Assembly: GCF_025147485.1 (NCBI RefSeq)
Contig: NZ_CP102263.1
Location: forward strand, 248,001 to 312,000
Source: Bacteroides uniformis
Lineage (GTDB): Bacteria > Bacteroidota > Bacteroidia > Bacteroidales > Bacteroidaceae
DNA: 64,000 nucleotides
Direction of reading: 5' to 3'
A model generated the notes under the pieces. It searched no databases. It was not told where the DNA came from and worked only from the letters and a program-made list of their open reading frames with translations. Both the position numbers and the translations under genes were made by a program. Positions 32,778 to 43,400 of this stretch are shown piece after piece. Numbering within the stretch: position 1 is the stretch's first letter; every line of letters begins with the position of its first letter.

Positions 32778-35494
32778 AGCACAAAATAAAACACTACATG
32801 GCTGCCCTCCTCCTGACCTCTATGGTCTGGAGCGGGCATGCCCAAGAAAAGAATGAAATGGACTTGTCTGGTGAATGGGCATTCCAGACAGATGTCATGG
32901 ACTTCCGGAGAGGTTCACTGGACGTACGTTACTGCCATCGCCTGCAGGAAAGCATCGTTCTGCCGGGAATTACAGATGACTATAAAATAGGCTACAAATC
33001 TCCTTACCGCCACCTGGATAGGCTGACCCGTGTCTACGAATATATGGGCCCCGCATGGTACCAGCGAGAAATAGAAATTCCTGCGGCATGGAAAGGCAAA
33101 CGCATTTTCCTCTATTTTGAACGTACACACTGGCTCAGTTCGGTATATGTAGGCAAAGAAGAAGTGAGTAAAATAGACTACATCAGTATTCCCCACAACC
33201 ACGAACTGACCCAATGGCTACATCCAGGCAAAAAAGAACTGATAACTTTCTGTATAGACAACCGCTACCAGTACGATACCCATAAATGGGACCATGCCCA
33301 CTCCGAATTTACCCAAATAAACTGGAACGGAGTATTGGGCGAAATTAAGCTGGTAGCTGTAGACCCAGTCTATGTAGATGACATGCAGGTCTATCCGGAC
33401 ATCAAGAACAAAAGCATCAAAGTCAAAATGACTGTCCGCAACTGTACAGAACATACCGCCAGCGGCAAAATATCCTTCCACGTGTCAGGAAAGGACTATA
33501 GACTACAAAAGGAAGTACCAGTAACAGTGACCGATTCCATTACTTATATCGAGGAAGAAATGTTTTTGAGTAAGGATATCCATTTGTGGAATGAGTTCCA
33601 TCCCAATCTTTATACGTTGGACTGTAAGTTGACTTCCAGTGTAGAGGGCCAATCCTATGCGCATGAGAAAAGCACAACTTTCGGTATGCGCGAAGTAGAG
33701 GCTGGTGAGGACCATATCATCCTTAATGGCGAACCCATACACCTGCGCGGTACCGTTGAAAACGCAGTGTTCCCCAAGACCGGCTATGCTCCCGTGGACG
33801 ATGCCTCTTGGGAACGTGTACTCCGTATCCTAAAAGAATATGGTATGAACCATATGCGCTTCCACTCCTGGTGTCCTCCTGCCGCTGCGTTCCGTATGGC
33901 AGACAAGCTGGGTGTCTATCTGGAGGTGGAAATGCCGATGTGGGGTAAAGATGCCCAACCCGATGAGAAGCGCTGGAATTTCTTCCGTCGCGAGCTGCGG
34001 GGTATCTTGAAAGAATATGGGAATCACCCTTCCTTCATTCTCTACTGTAACGGAAACGAAATTACCGGCGATTTCAGTTTCATAGAAGAGCTTACCGCCA
34101 CAGCCCGCCAGTTGGATAACCGCCGTCTATACAGCGGTTCCACAGCCCGCACACGTGTCAAATCAGACCAGTTCTACATTACCCATCAGACTACCAAAGG
34201 ACACATGGCTATCTACGAAGGACGTCCTTATACAAACTGGGACAAAAACAAGGAACTGGGAGTAGGCCTGCCCATCATCTCGCATGAATCCGGACAGCGG
34301 TGCATCTATCCCAATTTCGAGGAAATAAAGAACTTCACCGGCCCCGTACAAGCGCGTAATTTCGAGATATTCCGTGAACTGCTGGACAAAAACCACATGC
34401 TCGACCAAGCACATGACTTCTTCCGTGCTTCTGGAGCCTTGACCGCCATAGAGTACAAGGATGTCATAGAAGCCCAGTTGCGCACTTATCTGAAAGGCGG
34501 TTTCCAATTACTGTCTCTGAATGATTTTACCGGACAAGGATATGCACCGGTAGGCATTCTCGATCCTTTCTGGAATACCAAAGGGCTCATCACACCGGAA
34601 AAGTGGCGCGAGTTCTGTGCACCGACTGTTGCGTTGCTCCGTTTCGACAAACGCGCACTTTACAATGATGAGGTATTTGAAGGAAAAGCGGAAATATACA
34701 ATTATGGACCTACCCTATTGAAAAACGCAAAAATCAATTGGAGTATCACCGACAGCAACGGTAAAACCCTTAAGAGCGGAAAACTGAAAACACAAACTGT
34801 CGGAAAGAACGGGGTATTTCCACTTGGCAGTTTCAGTTATGCATTGAACAATATCACTGAACCACAGAAGCTGACGGTCCATCTTTCTGTTGCACACGTA
34901 AAAAACAGCTGGGATATCTGGGTATATCCCCGTCATAGCAACTTAATGCAGTCCACTAGTGAAGTGCTCTACACCACAGTATTCGATGAAAAAGCAAAAC
35001 AACACCTTGCCGATGGCAAGAAAGTGGTACTCTGCCCCAAACCTTCCAAAGTAAAAGGTCGTAAATCCGTGTTCCACAATCACTTTTGGAATCCGATAAT
35101 GTTCAAATGGCCTCCTATGACCATTGGCTGTCTGATTCATGACGACCAGCCTATATTCGAGCATTTCATAACTTCCTACCATACTGACTGGCAGTGGTGG
35201 GACATTCTGGAAAATGCCAAGGTTATTGAGATGAAAGATGCTCCGGCAGCACTGCGGCCTTTCATACAAGTAATAGACCATTACGACAATAATGAAAAGC
35301 TCGGTATTGGTTTCGAAGCAAAAGTGAAGAAAGGCAGTCTACTGGTACTGGCCGTAGATACCCAGAAAAACATCAACGAACGTCCTGCCACCCAGCAATT
35401 GCTGGAAAGCATTGACCGCTACGTAAAGAGTGACAAATTCGCTCCACAAATTACCGTTGACGAGTCCTACATTGAATCATTCTTAAAGAAATAA
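32774..35494 (+). CDS. Large GH2-family glycoside hydrolase
   Basis: The 906-aa protein has a signal peptide (to about 23), a jelly-roll sugar-binding domain (LYFERTHWLSSVYVGKEEVS), an Ig-like domain and a TIM barrel with E429 in CNGNEI as likely acid/base and E505 in ISHESGQ as likely nucleophile, followed by about 280 aa of beta-rich C-terminal domains. The NxK uronate motif of the neighbouring GH2 was not found. Specificity (beta-galactosidase, beta-mannosidase-like or other) cannot be fixed by eye. It is translationally coupled to the upstream gene. Confidence 0.87.
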   Translation: MKHKIKHYMAALLLTSMVWSGHAQEKNEMDLSGEWAFQTDVMDFRRGSLDVRYCHRLQESIVLPGITDDYKIGYKSPYRHLDRLTRVYEYMGPAWYQREIEIPAAWKGKRIFLYFERTHWLSSVYVGKEEVSKIDYISIPHNHELTQWLHPGKKELITFCIDNRYQYDTHKWDHAHSEFTQINWNGVLGEIKLVAVDPVYVDDMQVYPDIKNKSIKVKMTVRNCTEHTASGKISFHVSGKDYRLQKEVPVTVTDSITYIEEEMFLSKDIHLWNEFHPNLYTLDCKLTSSVEGQSYAHEKSTTFGMREVEAGEDHIILNGEPIHLRGTVENAVFPKTGYAPVDDASWERVLRILKEYGMNHMRFHSWCPPAAAFRMADKLGVYLEVEMPMWGKDAQPDEKRWNFFRRELRGILKEYGNHPSFILYCNGNEITGDFSFIEELTATARQLDNRRLYSGSTARTRVKSDQFYITHQTTKGHMAIYEGRPYTNWDKNKELGVGLPIISHESGQRCIYPNFEEIKNFTGPVQARNFEIFRELLDKNHMLDQAHDFFRASGALTAIEYKDVIEAQLRTYLKGGFQLLSLNDFTGQGYAPVGILDPFWNTKGLITPEKWREFCAPTVALLRFDKRALYNDEVFEGKAEIYNYGPTLLKNAKINWSITDSNGKTLKSGKLKTQTVGKNGVFPLGSFSYALNNITEPQKLTVHLSVAHVKNSWDIWVYPRHSNLMQSTSEVLYTTVFDEKAKQHLADGKKVVLCPKPSKVKGRKSVFHNHFWNPIMFKWPPMTIGCLIHDDQPIFEHFITSYHTDWQWWDILENAKVIEMKDAPAALRPFIQVIDHYDNNEKLGIGFEAKVKKGSLLVLAVDTQKNINERPATQQLLESIDRYVKSDKFAPQITVDESYIESFLKK

Positions 35495-35505
35495 ATAAAG
35501 GAAAT

Positions 35506-36276
35506 ATGATGAAATTATTCTTGCTTTGGGCTCTTTTGTTGCTGCCGGTCGGACCGGCAGCAGCACAAGAGATAAAAATGTCACAAACAGCTCCATTGGA
35601 ACAAGTTTATGGAGAAACTGTAGAAGATGATGCCTTACTGCCCATGAATGAGCTGGATATGGATTTTGGCTATGCCCTCTATGAGACAACCGTTGATGTG
35701 GAAGAGGAGAATCCCACACTAACTATTGAAAACGTACGGGATTATGCTGTGGTCTATGCAGACGGCAAACTGCAAGGATATTTAAAAGATAGCAGTAAAA
35801 GCTTGAAAACCAATCTACCGATAGGTATACACAAACTTAGTATCTATACTGAAAATATCGGACGTATTACCTATGGTCCTGAAATTCTGGACAATTCAAA
35901 AGGTATCTACGGCAGCATAACATTGGGAAAGACAGATTTAGAAGGCTGGAAGATGACCCCATTGGAAATTAAGGAATGCGATGTGGCCGGAATAACTTTC
36001 AAAGAAGGTACCTCCTCCATCCCTTGCTTCCGTAAAGGTGGTGTCACAGTAAGCAATCCGGCACAAGAGACCTTTCTTGACGTGTCTGGCTGGGGAATGG
36101 GAGAAGTCTGGATAAACGGGCAATACTTGGGTGCCTACTGGGAAGAAAATACAGAAAAGACCCTGGAGATACCTGCTGGTGCTCTGATAGCAGGTAATAA
36201 TGAAATAGTGGTATTTGAACTAAAAAATAACGAACAAGCTTCCATGACACTAACCGATAAGCCTATTTTCAAATAA
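35506..36276 (+). CDS. Secreted GH35 C-terminal beta-sandwich domains without catalytic barrel
   Basis: The 256-aa protein has a signal peptide (to about 20) and then matches only the C-terminal beta-sandwich domains of GH35 beta-galactosidases: MDFGYALYETTV, the block VRDYAVVYADGKLQGYL, IYTENIGRITYGPEI, and the ending FLDVSGWGMGEVWINGQYLG. GH35 enzymes are normally 550-800 aa with an N-terminal TIM barrel holding two Glu residues. Here the barrel is absent, and no remnant lies upstream, as the large GH2 gene ends 11 nt before. A binding or scaffolding role is more likely than catalysis. Confidence 0.85.
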   Translation: MMKLFLLWALLLLPVGPAAAQEIKMSQTAPLEQVYGETVEDDALLPMNELDMDFGYALYETTVDVEEENPTLTIENVRDYAVVYADGKLQGYLKDSSKSLKTNLPIGIHKLSIYTENIGRITYGPEILDNSKGIYGSITLGKTDLEGWKMTPLEIKECDVAGITFKEGTSSIPCFRKGGVTVSNPAQETFLDVSGWGMGEVWINGQYLGAYWEENTEKTLEIPAGALIAGNNEIVVFELKNNEQASMTLTDKPIFK

Positions 36277-36382
36277 GCCCTTGCATGTACTTGTTTATAT
36301 TCCTTAAAAAAACGACCTTTGTGTAGGAGCAGATTCCGAAAAACGTGTCTTATTTAATGAGAATAGCATAATTATATATATC

Positions 36383-38593
36383 ATGAAGAAACTAACATTT
36401 ATCAGTTGCCTCCTTTTAAGTGGTTGCCTGGCCGGAGCAATGGCTGCAAACAAAAAGCAACCCATCTACAAAGATGCCAAAGCTCCCATTGAGGAGCGTG
36501 TGAATGACCTGGTCAGCAGAATGACACTGGAAGAAAAGGTACAACAACTCAACCAGTACACTTTGGGGCGGAATAACAACGAGAACAATCGTGGTGAGGA
36601 AGTAAAAAAAATTCCTGCCACATTAGGCTCCCTCATTTATTTTGATGAAGATGCCAATCTGCGTAACGAGGCTCAGAGAAAAGCAATGGAAGAATCACGT
36701 CTGGGTATCCCCATCCTTTTCGGATACGACGTCATCCACGGGTTCCGTACCATTTATCCCATCTCTTTGGGACAAGCATGTTCTTGGAATCCCCAATTGG
36801 TAGAACAAGCATGTGCCGTTGCCGCCCAGGAAGCACGCATGTCCGGGGTAGACTGGACTTTTTCCCCTATGATTGACGTGGCAAGAGACGGACGCTGGGG
36901 ACGCGTTGCAGAGGGCTATGGCGAAGACCCTTATACCAATGCTGTATTCGGTGTCGCATCTATCAAAGGATACCAAGGTGAAGACATGTCCGACAGCAAG
37001 CGAGTAGCCGCCTGCCTTAAACATTATATCGGATACGGCGCTTCTGAAGCAGGACGTGACTATGTTTATACGGAAATCTCCAATCAGACTCTGTGGGACA
37101 CCTATATTCCTCCCTATGAAGCTGGCGTAAAAGCCGGTGCCGCTACTTTAATGAGTTCATTCAATGACATCAGCGGTACTCCCGGAAGCGCCAACCATTA
37201 CACGATGACAGAAATTCTGAAGAACCGTTGGAAACACGACGGCTTTGTTGTTTCAGACTGGTCTGCAGTACCGCAACTTATTGACCAAGGCCATGCTGCC
37301 GACCGCAAAGAAGCTGCCCGTCTGGCTTTCAACGCCGGCCTGGAAATGGACATGATGGGGCATTGCTATGACAAGCATATGGCAAAGCTGGTGGAAGAAG
37401 GTAAAATAAGCATGCAATTGGTGGACGATGCAGTGAAACGCGTGCTCCGTATCAAATTCCGCCTTGGACTTTTTGACAATCCCTACACCCCGACATCTAC
37501 AGAAAAAGAGCGCTTCCTCCTTCCACAAAGCCTGGCTATTGCAGAGAAACTGGCAGAGGAGACCATTGTTCTACTGAAGAATGAAAACAAGGTACTCCCT
37601 CTGGCAAACGGGAACAAGCCAACTATCGCCGTCATGGGGCCTCTGGTACAAAACAGTGCCGAGCTCCTGGGGTCATGGTATGGACATGGACATGCAGAAG
37701 ATGTCCTCCCCATCAAAAAGGCGCTGGATGCAGAATTTGCAGGCAAGGCTGAACTGATTTATACCGAGGGTTGTGGTTTCGACGGTAACGACACTTCCAA
37801 ATTCAGTGAGGCACTGGCTGTAGCCCGGAAAGCAGATGTCATTCTACTCTGCATGGGTGAAAAGAAAAAGTGGAGTGGCGAAAACGCATCGCGTTCCATC
37901 ATAGAACTGCCTGCCATTCAAGAGGAATTCATTGCTGAAATGAAGAAAGCAGGCAAACCGATTGTTCTGGTACTGGCTAACGGACGTCCTTTGGGACTCT
38001 CTAAAGTGGAACCTCTCTGTGACGCTATCGTTGAAATGTGGCAACCGGGAGTACCTGGCGGTAAACCATTGGCAGGTGTCTTGTCCGGCCGGGTAAATCC
38101 TTCGGGCAAGCTTTCCATTACTTTTCCACGTTCCACCGGACAGATTCCAATCTATTACAATCAGCGCAAAACAGCCCGTCCACAAAGTGGCAAATATCAA
38201 GACATCTCCTCTTCCCCACTGTATGAATTCGGATACGGCTTGAGTTATACCACCTTTAATTATGGTAATATCAACTTGCCCAAAGAAACCATCAGACGCG
38301 GTGAAAAGTTGGTAATGGAAATCCCAGTCACCAATGTAGGCAAACGTGACGGTGCAGAAGTGGTGCATTGGTTTATCTCAGACCCATTTAGCACGATTAC
38401 CCGTCCATGCAAAGAATTGAAGCACTTCGAAAAGCAACTAATTAAAGCAGGTGAAACACATATATTCCGCTTTGAAATAGACCCGATGCGTGATCTTGGT
38501 TTTGTAAATGCCAATGGTGAACATTTCCTTGAAAATGGAGAATATTATGTAATAGTGAAAGACCAGAAAGTAAAATTCACGGTTATAGATTAA
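36383..38593 (+). CDS. GH3 glycoside hydrolase (BglX-like beta-glucosidase type)
   Basis: The 736-aa protein has a signal peptide (to about 21), the GH3 N-terminal barrel with FSPMIDVARDGRWGRVAEG, KHYIGYGASEAGRDY and the nucleophile D292 in VVSDWS, the GH3-C domain (GEKKKWSGENASRS) and a C-terminal fibronectin-III-like domain (VTNVGKRDGAEVVHWF). Length and order match periplasmic BglX-type enzymes, which act on beta-glucosides or beta-xylosides. It is the last gene of PUL 1, 106 nt after the GH35-like gene, and is followed by a strong hairpin. Confidence 0.92.
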   Translation: MKKLTFISCLLLSGCLAGAMAANKKQPIYKDAKAPIEERVNDLVSRMTLEEKVQQLNQYTLGRNNNENNRGEEVKKIPATLGSLIYFDEDANLRNEAQRKAMEESRLGIPILFGYDVIHGFRTIYPISLGQACSWNPQLVEQACAVAAQEARMSGVDWTFSPMIDVARDGRWGRVAEGYGEDPYTNAVFGVASIKGYQGEDMSDSKRVAACLKHYIGYGASEAGRDYVYTEISNQTLWDTYIPPYEAGVKAGAATLMSSFNDISGTPGSANHYTMTEILKNRWKHDGFVVSDWSAVPQLIDQGHAADRKEAARLAFNAGLEMDMMGHCYDKHMAKLVEEGKISMQLVDDAVKRVLRIKFRLGLFDNPYTPTSTEKERFLLPQSLAIAEKLAEETIVLLKNENKVLPLANGNKPTIAVMGPLVQNSAELLGSWYGHGHAEDVLPIKKALDAEFAGKAELIYTEGCGFDGNDTSKFSEALAVARKADVILLCMGEKKKWSGENASRSIIELPAIQEEFIAEMKKAGKPIVLVLANGRPLGLSKVEPLCDAIVEMWQPGVPGGKPLAGVLSGRVNPSGKLSITFPRSTGQIPIYYNQRKTARPQSGKYQDISSSPLYEFGYGLSYTTFNYGNINLPKETIRRGEKLVMEIPVTNVGKRDGAEVVHWFISDPFSTITRPCKELKHFEKQLIKAGETHIFRFEIDPMRDLGFVNANGEHFLENGEYYVIVKDQKVKFTVID

Positions 38594-38605
38594 TCTTCTT
38601 TTTAT

Positions 38606-38655
38606 ATTGCAGGCCATCCTCCTTTCATCCTTCTAAAAGACAGATGGCCTGCAAT
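38606..38655. terminator. Bidirectional terminator between GH3 and the ECF sigma gene
   Basis: ATTGCAGGCCATC and GATGGCCTGCAAT form a perfect 13-nt stem, with U-rich flanks on both strands. It separates two convergent genes. Confidence 0.8.
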
Positions 38656-38662
38656 TTCTATT

Positions 38663-39211
38663 TTAGAACAAATAAGTATACTGTTCTCCTAAAAATTTCT
38701 TGATATGCTTCAAGGCTTTGGTTATTTGGGCCTCCACCGTCTTGACAGAAATCCCCATTTCCCCGGCAATTTCTTGATTAGTCTTCCCTTCCTCCCTACT
38801 TTTGCGATAAACCTGCCCACATTTGTCCGGAAGGGAACAAACAGCTTCTTCAATCAATCGGTTCAGTTCTTCCATCTCCACCGAAGTATCAGCCGCAAGA
38901 GCATATCCATATTCTTCTCCTCCCTCGATGGGAACCGTATCCTTTTCATCGCGTAAAGCATTCAGGCAACGATTGCGTGCAGACTGGAAAAGATAAGCCT
39001 TGAATGAGATTTTAAGAGTCAAGTCGGCCCTACCCTCCCACAAATTCATAAAGATGGAAAGGGCCAGTTCTTCTATCTCCTGCTTGTCTCTCAGATAAAG
39101 GGACATGAAGCGGCAGAGTGAAACAAAATAAGTATCGAAAAGGTGCTTGAAAGCCTTCTCGTCATCTTGTTTGATTAACTGTAACAATAGGATATCATCT
39201 TCTGCAGGCAT
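38663..39211 (-). CDS. ECF sigma factor of PUL 2
   Basis: The 182-aa protein has sigma region 2 (FKHLFDTYFVSLCRFMSLYL, IFMNLWEGRADL, SARNRCLNALR) and region 4 (LPDKCGQVYRKSREEGKTNQEIAGEM). Unlike PUL 1, the gene is transcribed away from its FecR gene, which starts 154 nt away on the other strand. A -7 box TATCTTTG stands at 39254-39247. Confidence 0.93.
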   Translation of the reverse strand: MPAEDDILLLQLIKQDDEKAFKHLFDTYFVSLCRFMSLYLRDKQEIEELALSIFMNLWEGRADLTLKISFKAYLFQSARNRCLNALRDEKDTVPIEGGEEYGYALAADTSVEMEELNRLIEEAVCSLPDKCGQVYRKSREEGKTNQEIAGEMGISVKTVEAQITKALKHIKKFLGEQYTYLF

Positions 39212-39246
39212 ATCGAAGTTATATTAGATAAGGGCTTCTTGAGCGG

Positions 39247-39254
39247 CAAAGATA
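39247..39254 (-). promoter_or_regulatory. -7 box of the PUL 2 ECF sigma gene
   Basis: The minus strand reads TATCTTTG, an exact TAnnTTTG match 36 nt before the start codon. Confidence 0.6.
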
Positions 39255-39364
39255 CTAATATTATTTGTTCCTCGAAATTTATTAAAAAAATAATTGGAAT
39301 TGGAATAAGGGTTAAACCCAAGTGATGTGTCATATAAGTGAAGGCCTATAAAAACATCATGATC

Positions 39365-40384
39365 ATGAAAAAAAGTGTTCCTTGGAATTTAATCATTCCT
39401 AAGTTGAAACAGGAAATTTCCGCAGACGAAGAGCGGCAATTGGAGACTTGGTTACGCAGCAGTAACAACGAAGCGTTATTCAAGGAATTGCAACTGTTAT
39501 GGGAAAAAATTCAGGCAAATGTAGAAAACTACACGCCCAATACCGAATATTATTGGAATGAACTTGTCAACCGTATGCACGCCAGCGAGCCTAAGCAGAC
39601 TGAAAAACCTGCAAAGAAACGCTTCGAACTGAAACGGATATACCGCTACGCAGTAGCTGCATGTATAGCTGTTGCCATCGGTTGCTCATTCTACATAGGA
39701 TTCCTTAACGGACAGCCTGAAGCCATGCCGCAGTTATACTCTAATTTGTCGGGTAAGTCTAAGGTTCTCCTTCCTGACGGAAGCGAAGTATGGATGCATA
39801 CAGAGACCTCTTTGCAATACGGATCACAAATGAATAAGGATGAGCGTATCGTAAATGTAACTGGTGAAGCTTACTTCGATGTAGCACACGATGCTGACAA
39901 ACCTTTTATTGTGCAGACAGAAGGTATGCGTATCGTAGTTCACGGAACCAAATTCAATGTCGATGCATTCCCCGGTTCGGAAAATACATTGGTGAGTTTG
40001 GTAGAAGGGTCCGTCTCTTTGGAAACCGAGACAGAGAACCGTTTCCTCAAACCGGGCGAAACAGCTACTTTTAATCGGAAAACCCTTACACTTAAGGTAG
40101 AAAAAGATGATGTACATTTTGCCTCTTCGTGGGCAAATACACAACTCGTATTCAGAAACCGTTCATTGGGAGACATTTGCAAACTGCTTTCTAAATGGTA
40201 TCGGATAAAGATAGACGTGGATCCTACATTATCCAATAAATATTTCTATACGTTTACGTTGCGTAGCGAACCGCTGGACGAAATACTCCGCATCATGGCA
40301 CGCATCCAACCTATGAAATATACCTTTAACGAAGAGAATGAGTTGACAATTTCGTTTGCAGACACAAAACAAAAAGTAAAATGA
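39365..40384 (+). CDS. FecR-family anti-sigma factor of PUL 2
   Basis: The 339-aa protein has an N-terminal cytoplasmic part, a membrane segment at about residues 92-112 (AVAACIAVAIGCSFYIGFLN), the FecR domain (GKSKVLLPDGSEVWMHTETS, VTGEAYFDVAHDADKPF) and a C-terminal domain (LRSEPLDEILRIMARIQPMKY). It would carry the signal from the PUL 2 SusC to its sigma factor. ATG at 39365 was preferred over the GTG at 39338 because the extra residues do not fit the family; ATG 39359 is also possible. Confidence 0.92.
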   Translation: MKKSVPWNLIIPKLKQEISADEERQLETWLRSSNNEALFKELQLLWEKIQANVENYTPNTEYYWNELVNRMHASEPKQTEKPAKKRFELKRIYRYAVAACIAVAIGCSFYIGFLNGQPEAMPQLYSNLSGKSKVLLPDGSEVWMHTETSLQYGSQMNKDERIVNVTGEAYFDVAHDADKPFIVQTEGMRIVVHGTKFNVDAFPGSENTLVSLVEGSVSLETETENRFLKPGETATFNRKTLTLKVEKDDVHFASSWANTQLVFRNRSLGDICKLLSKWYRIKIDVDPTLSNKYFYTFTLRSEPLDEILRIMARIQPMKYTFNEENELTISFADTKQKVK

Positions 40385-40494
40385 AACAGTAACAAAATTA
40401 AAAACTTATGCCAAACAAACAAATGAGAAATGCACATTATTTAATAATTAACGAAAAGTAAACACCTACATTAATCTTTAAATTTAAGACAATT

Positions 40495-43400
40495 ATGGAT
40501 ATAAGAAAACAACTCATCATTCTTATACTGGTACTTCTATGTGCCCCGGTTTCTGCACAAAAGAAAGAGAAACTGATCACACTGAAGTTCACAAATATCC
40601 CATTATCAGAGGCTATGCCAAAAGTGGAAAAGCAAAGTGGATACACTTTCTTCTATGAATCGCAGCAAATAGACATCAAACAGAAAGTCAGCTTGAATGT
40701 TAAGAATGAAACTATTAATAAGACAATAGCAGCCTTATTGAAAGGGACCAATGTTAAATTTGAAATCGACGCAACACACATTATTTTATATACCGGAAAG
40801 AATAACAAGGCAATATCCGGACAACCACAGAACATCTCTGGTACAGTAATTGACGAAAGTGGTGAACCGATTATCGGAGCAAATGTCATGGTGGAAGGAA
40901 CCAGTACTGGTGTCATTACAGATCTTGACGGAAAATACACAATCAACGCACCGGCAGGGAGTAATCTCAAAATCTCCTATATCGGTTATGTAACACAGAC
41001 TGTAAAAGCTGGTAGAAACAGTACCGTAAAGTTAGTGGAAGACAGTAAAACACTGGCAGAAGTCGTGGTAATCGGCTATGGTACACAGCGTAAGTCCGAC
41101 CTGACCGGAGGTCTGGTATCAGTAGACCAGAAGAAGCTGAACATGATAAATAGCAGTAACTTGATGGACCGTCTTGCAGGACAAATCCCGGGCTTAAGCG
41201 TAACTACTGGTGATGCGAAACCGGGTGCAGACCAAACCCTCCGTGTACGTGGTGAAAACTCATTAAGTGCTGACAATGCACCGCTCATCGTATTGGACGG
41301 TATTCCTTACAACGGTTCTTTGAGTGATATTGACCCAAACATCATCGAAAGCCTTAGTGTCTTGAAAGATGCTTCCGCAGCAGCTATCTACGGCTCACGC
41401 GGTTCCAATGGTGTCATCTTGATTCAATCAAAGAAAGGCAAGAAAGGTGCACCCCAAGTTACATACAAAGGGCAGTTCAGAATGTCGCAACCCCAACAGA
41501 CCATTGATGTGATGACTCCAGACGAATACATCACATTTAAACAAGACATTGCACGCCTGAAAGATGGATGGAGCGGTGACCAATTGGCTCCTGAGAATAT
41601 TCTGAGTGCCAGCGAACTTATAAATTACAAGAAAGGCGTTACAAACGACTGGCAGGACTATATTTTCCGCAATGCATTTACCATGGAACATCAAGTAGGC
41701 ATTTCCGGAGGTACTGAAAGCACCACTTATATGGGGGCAGTTTCCTATCTGGATCAAGAAGGTGTAGTCTACAACTCCGCCATGAAACGTTACAATATCA
41801 ATTTGAGTGTCACACAAGTATTAAATAAATGGCTGACTATCGGTATACAGACCCAATTTATTCAAAGAGATGGCGGTGGTATAACCCCGAATATTGAACA
41901 TGCTGTAAAGCAAAGTCCTTATGGTATCTACAAAGATGAAAACGGCAAGTATTATGAAGAACCTATGGACCAATCTCTGATTATTAACCCGATGGCCAAT
42001 GTCAATGCCGATCAAGATCAAACAAGACGTAACTTCTTCATCAACACCTATGCTGACATTCTGTTGCCGGTAAAAGGTCTTTCAGCCCGTACAACCTTTG
42101 GTTACAACTATCGTAGCGACTTTACCGGCACATACTATGGCCGTGACACCAAAGACGGTAGAACAGCCAGCGGAAAAGCCAGCATCAACAATGAACACTA
42201 CTGGGATTACACTTGGGAAAATCTGCTCAAATATAATCGTGAATTTGGCAAGCACCGTTTCGACGCTACAGGTTTGTTCAGTGTACAACAAACTCAGAAA
42301 AAGACTTCCAAGTCAAGTGCCGAAAGTTTTGTAAACGATGATTCCAGTTATCATAACATCAATGCAGGTGAGAAAAATAAGACTGTAGGATCCGGTTTAT
42401 CAGAAACCTCGATGTTGTCTTATATGCTTCGCTTGAACTATTCATATGCAGGGAAATACATGCTGACTTTGACCGGACGTTCCGACGGTTATTCTGCCTT
42501 CGGTGCAAACAACAAGTATGCATTCTTCCCGTCAGTGGCTGCTGCATGGAACATTGCTTCCGAAAGTTTTATGGAAAATGCACAAAACTGGCTGGACCAA
42601 TTGAAGCTCCGCGTATCTTATGGTTCTAACGGTAACCAAGCCATCAACCCCTATCAGACATTGGACCGTCTGCACCTCACAAACTATATCTGGGGTGACG
42701 GTGGAGCAGGTGTCAACGGTGCTTATCTGGCCAACGACGGTGTCGGAAATCCGAATCTAAAGTGGGAAACAACCCAAACATTCAACGTCGGTATCGACTA
42801 TTCATTCTTCAACGGCCGTATCAACGGTAACATTGAAATGTATGTCGCCAACACAAAAGACTTGCTGATGAAACGTACTGTTCCTATCATGAACGGCTAT
42901 AAAACCATTTGGGATAATGTGGGTAAAACACGCAATAAAGGTGTTGAATTTACCTTGAACACCGTCAACATACGTAATAAGGACTTCGAATGGAGCACCG
43001 GAATCATCTTTTCACTGAACCGTGACAAGATTGTAGACCTACGTGGTGACAAAAAAGATGATATCACCAATAAATGGTTCATCGGCAAACCCTTGCGAGT
43101 TTACTACGACTATGACGTCGACGGCATCTGGCAGGAAGGTGACAAATTCACCTATACCGCAGCAGACGGTACAGAAAAAGAGATCCAAAAAGGTGCCAAA
43201 CCAGGTTCTGCCAAAGTGAAAGATGCAGACGGAAACGGTTATATTGACTCCAATGACAAAGTTATCATCGGTTCAAAGAATCCAAGCTTCCTCATGTCTA
43301 TGAGCAATACATTGACTTACAAGAACTTTTACTTGTCATTCCTACTGAATGGAACCTTCAAAGTTACACGTGAGTTGAACGAAGCCAATATCGGAAGTTG

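Noticed and set aside
35506-36276. Calling this gene a beta-galactosidase
   Set aside because: Only the C-terminal GH35 sandwich is present; the catalytic barrel with its two Glu residues is missing.
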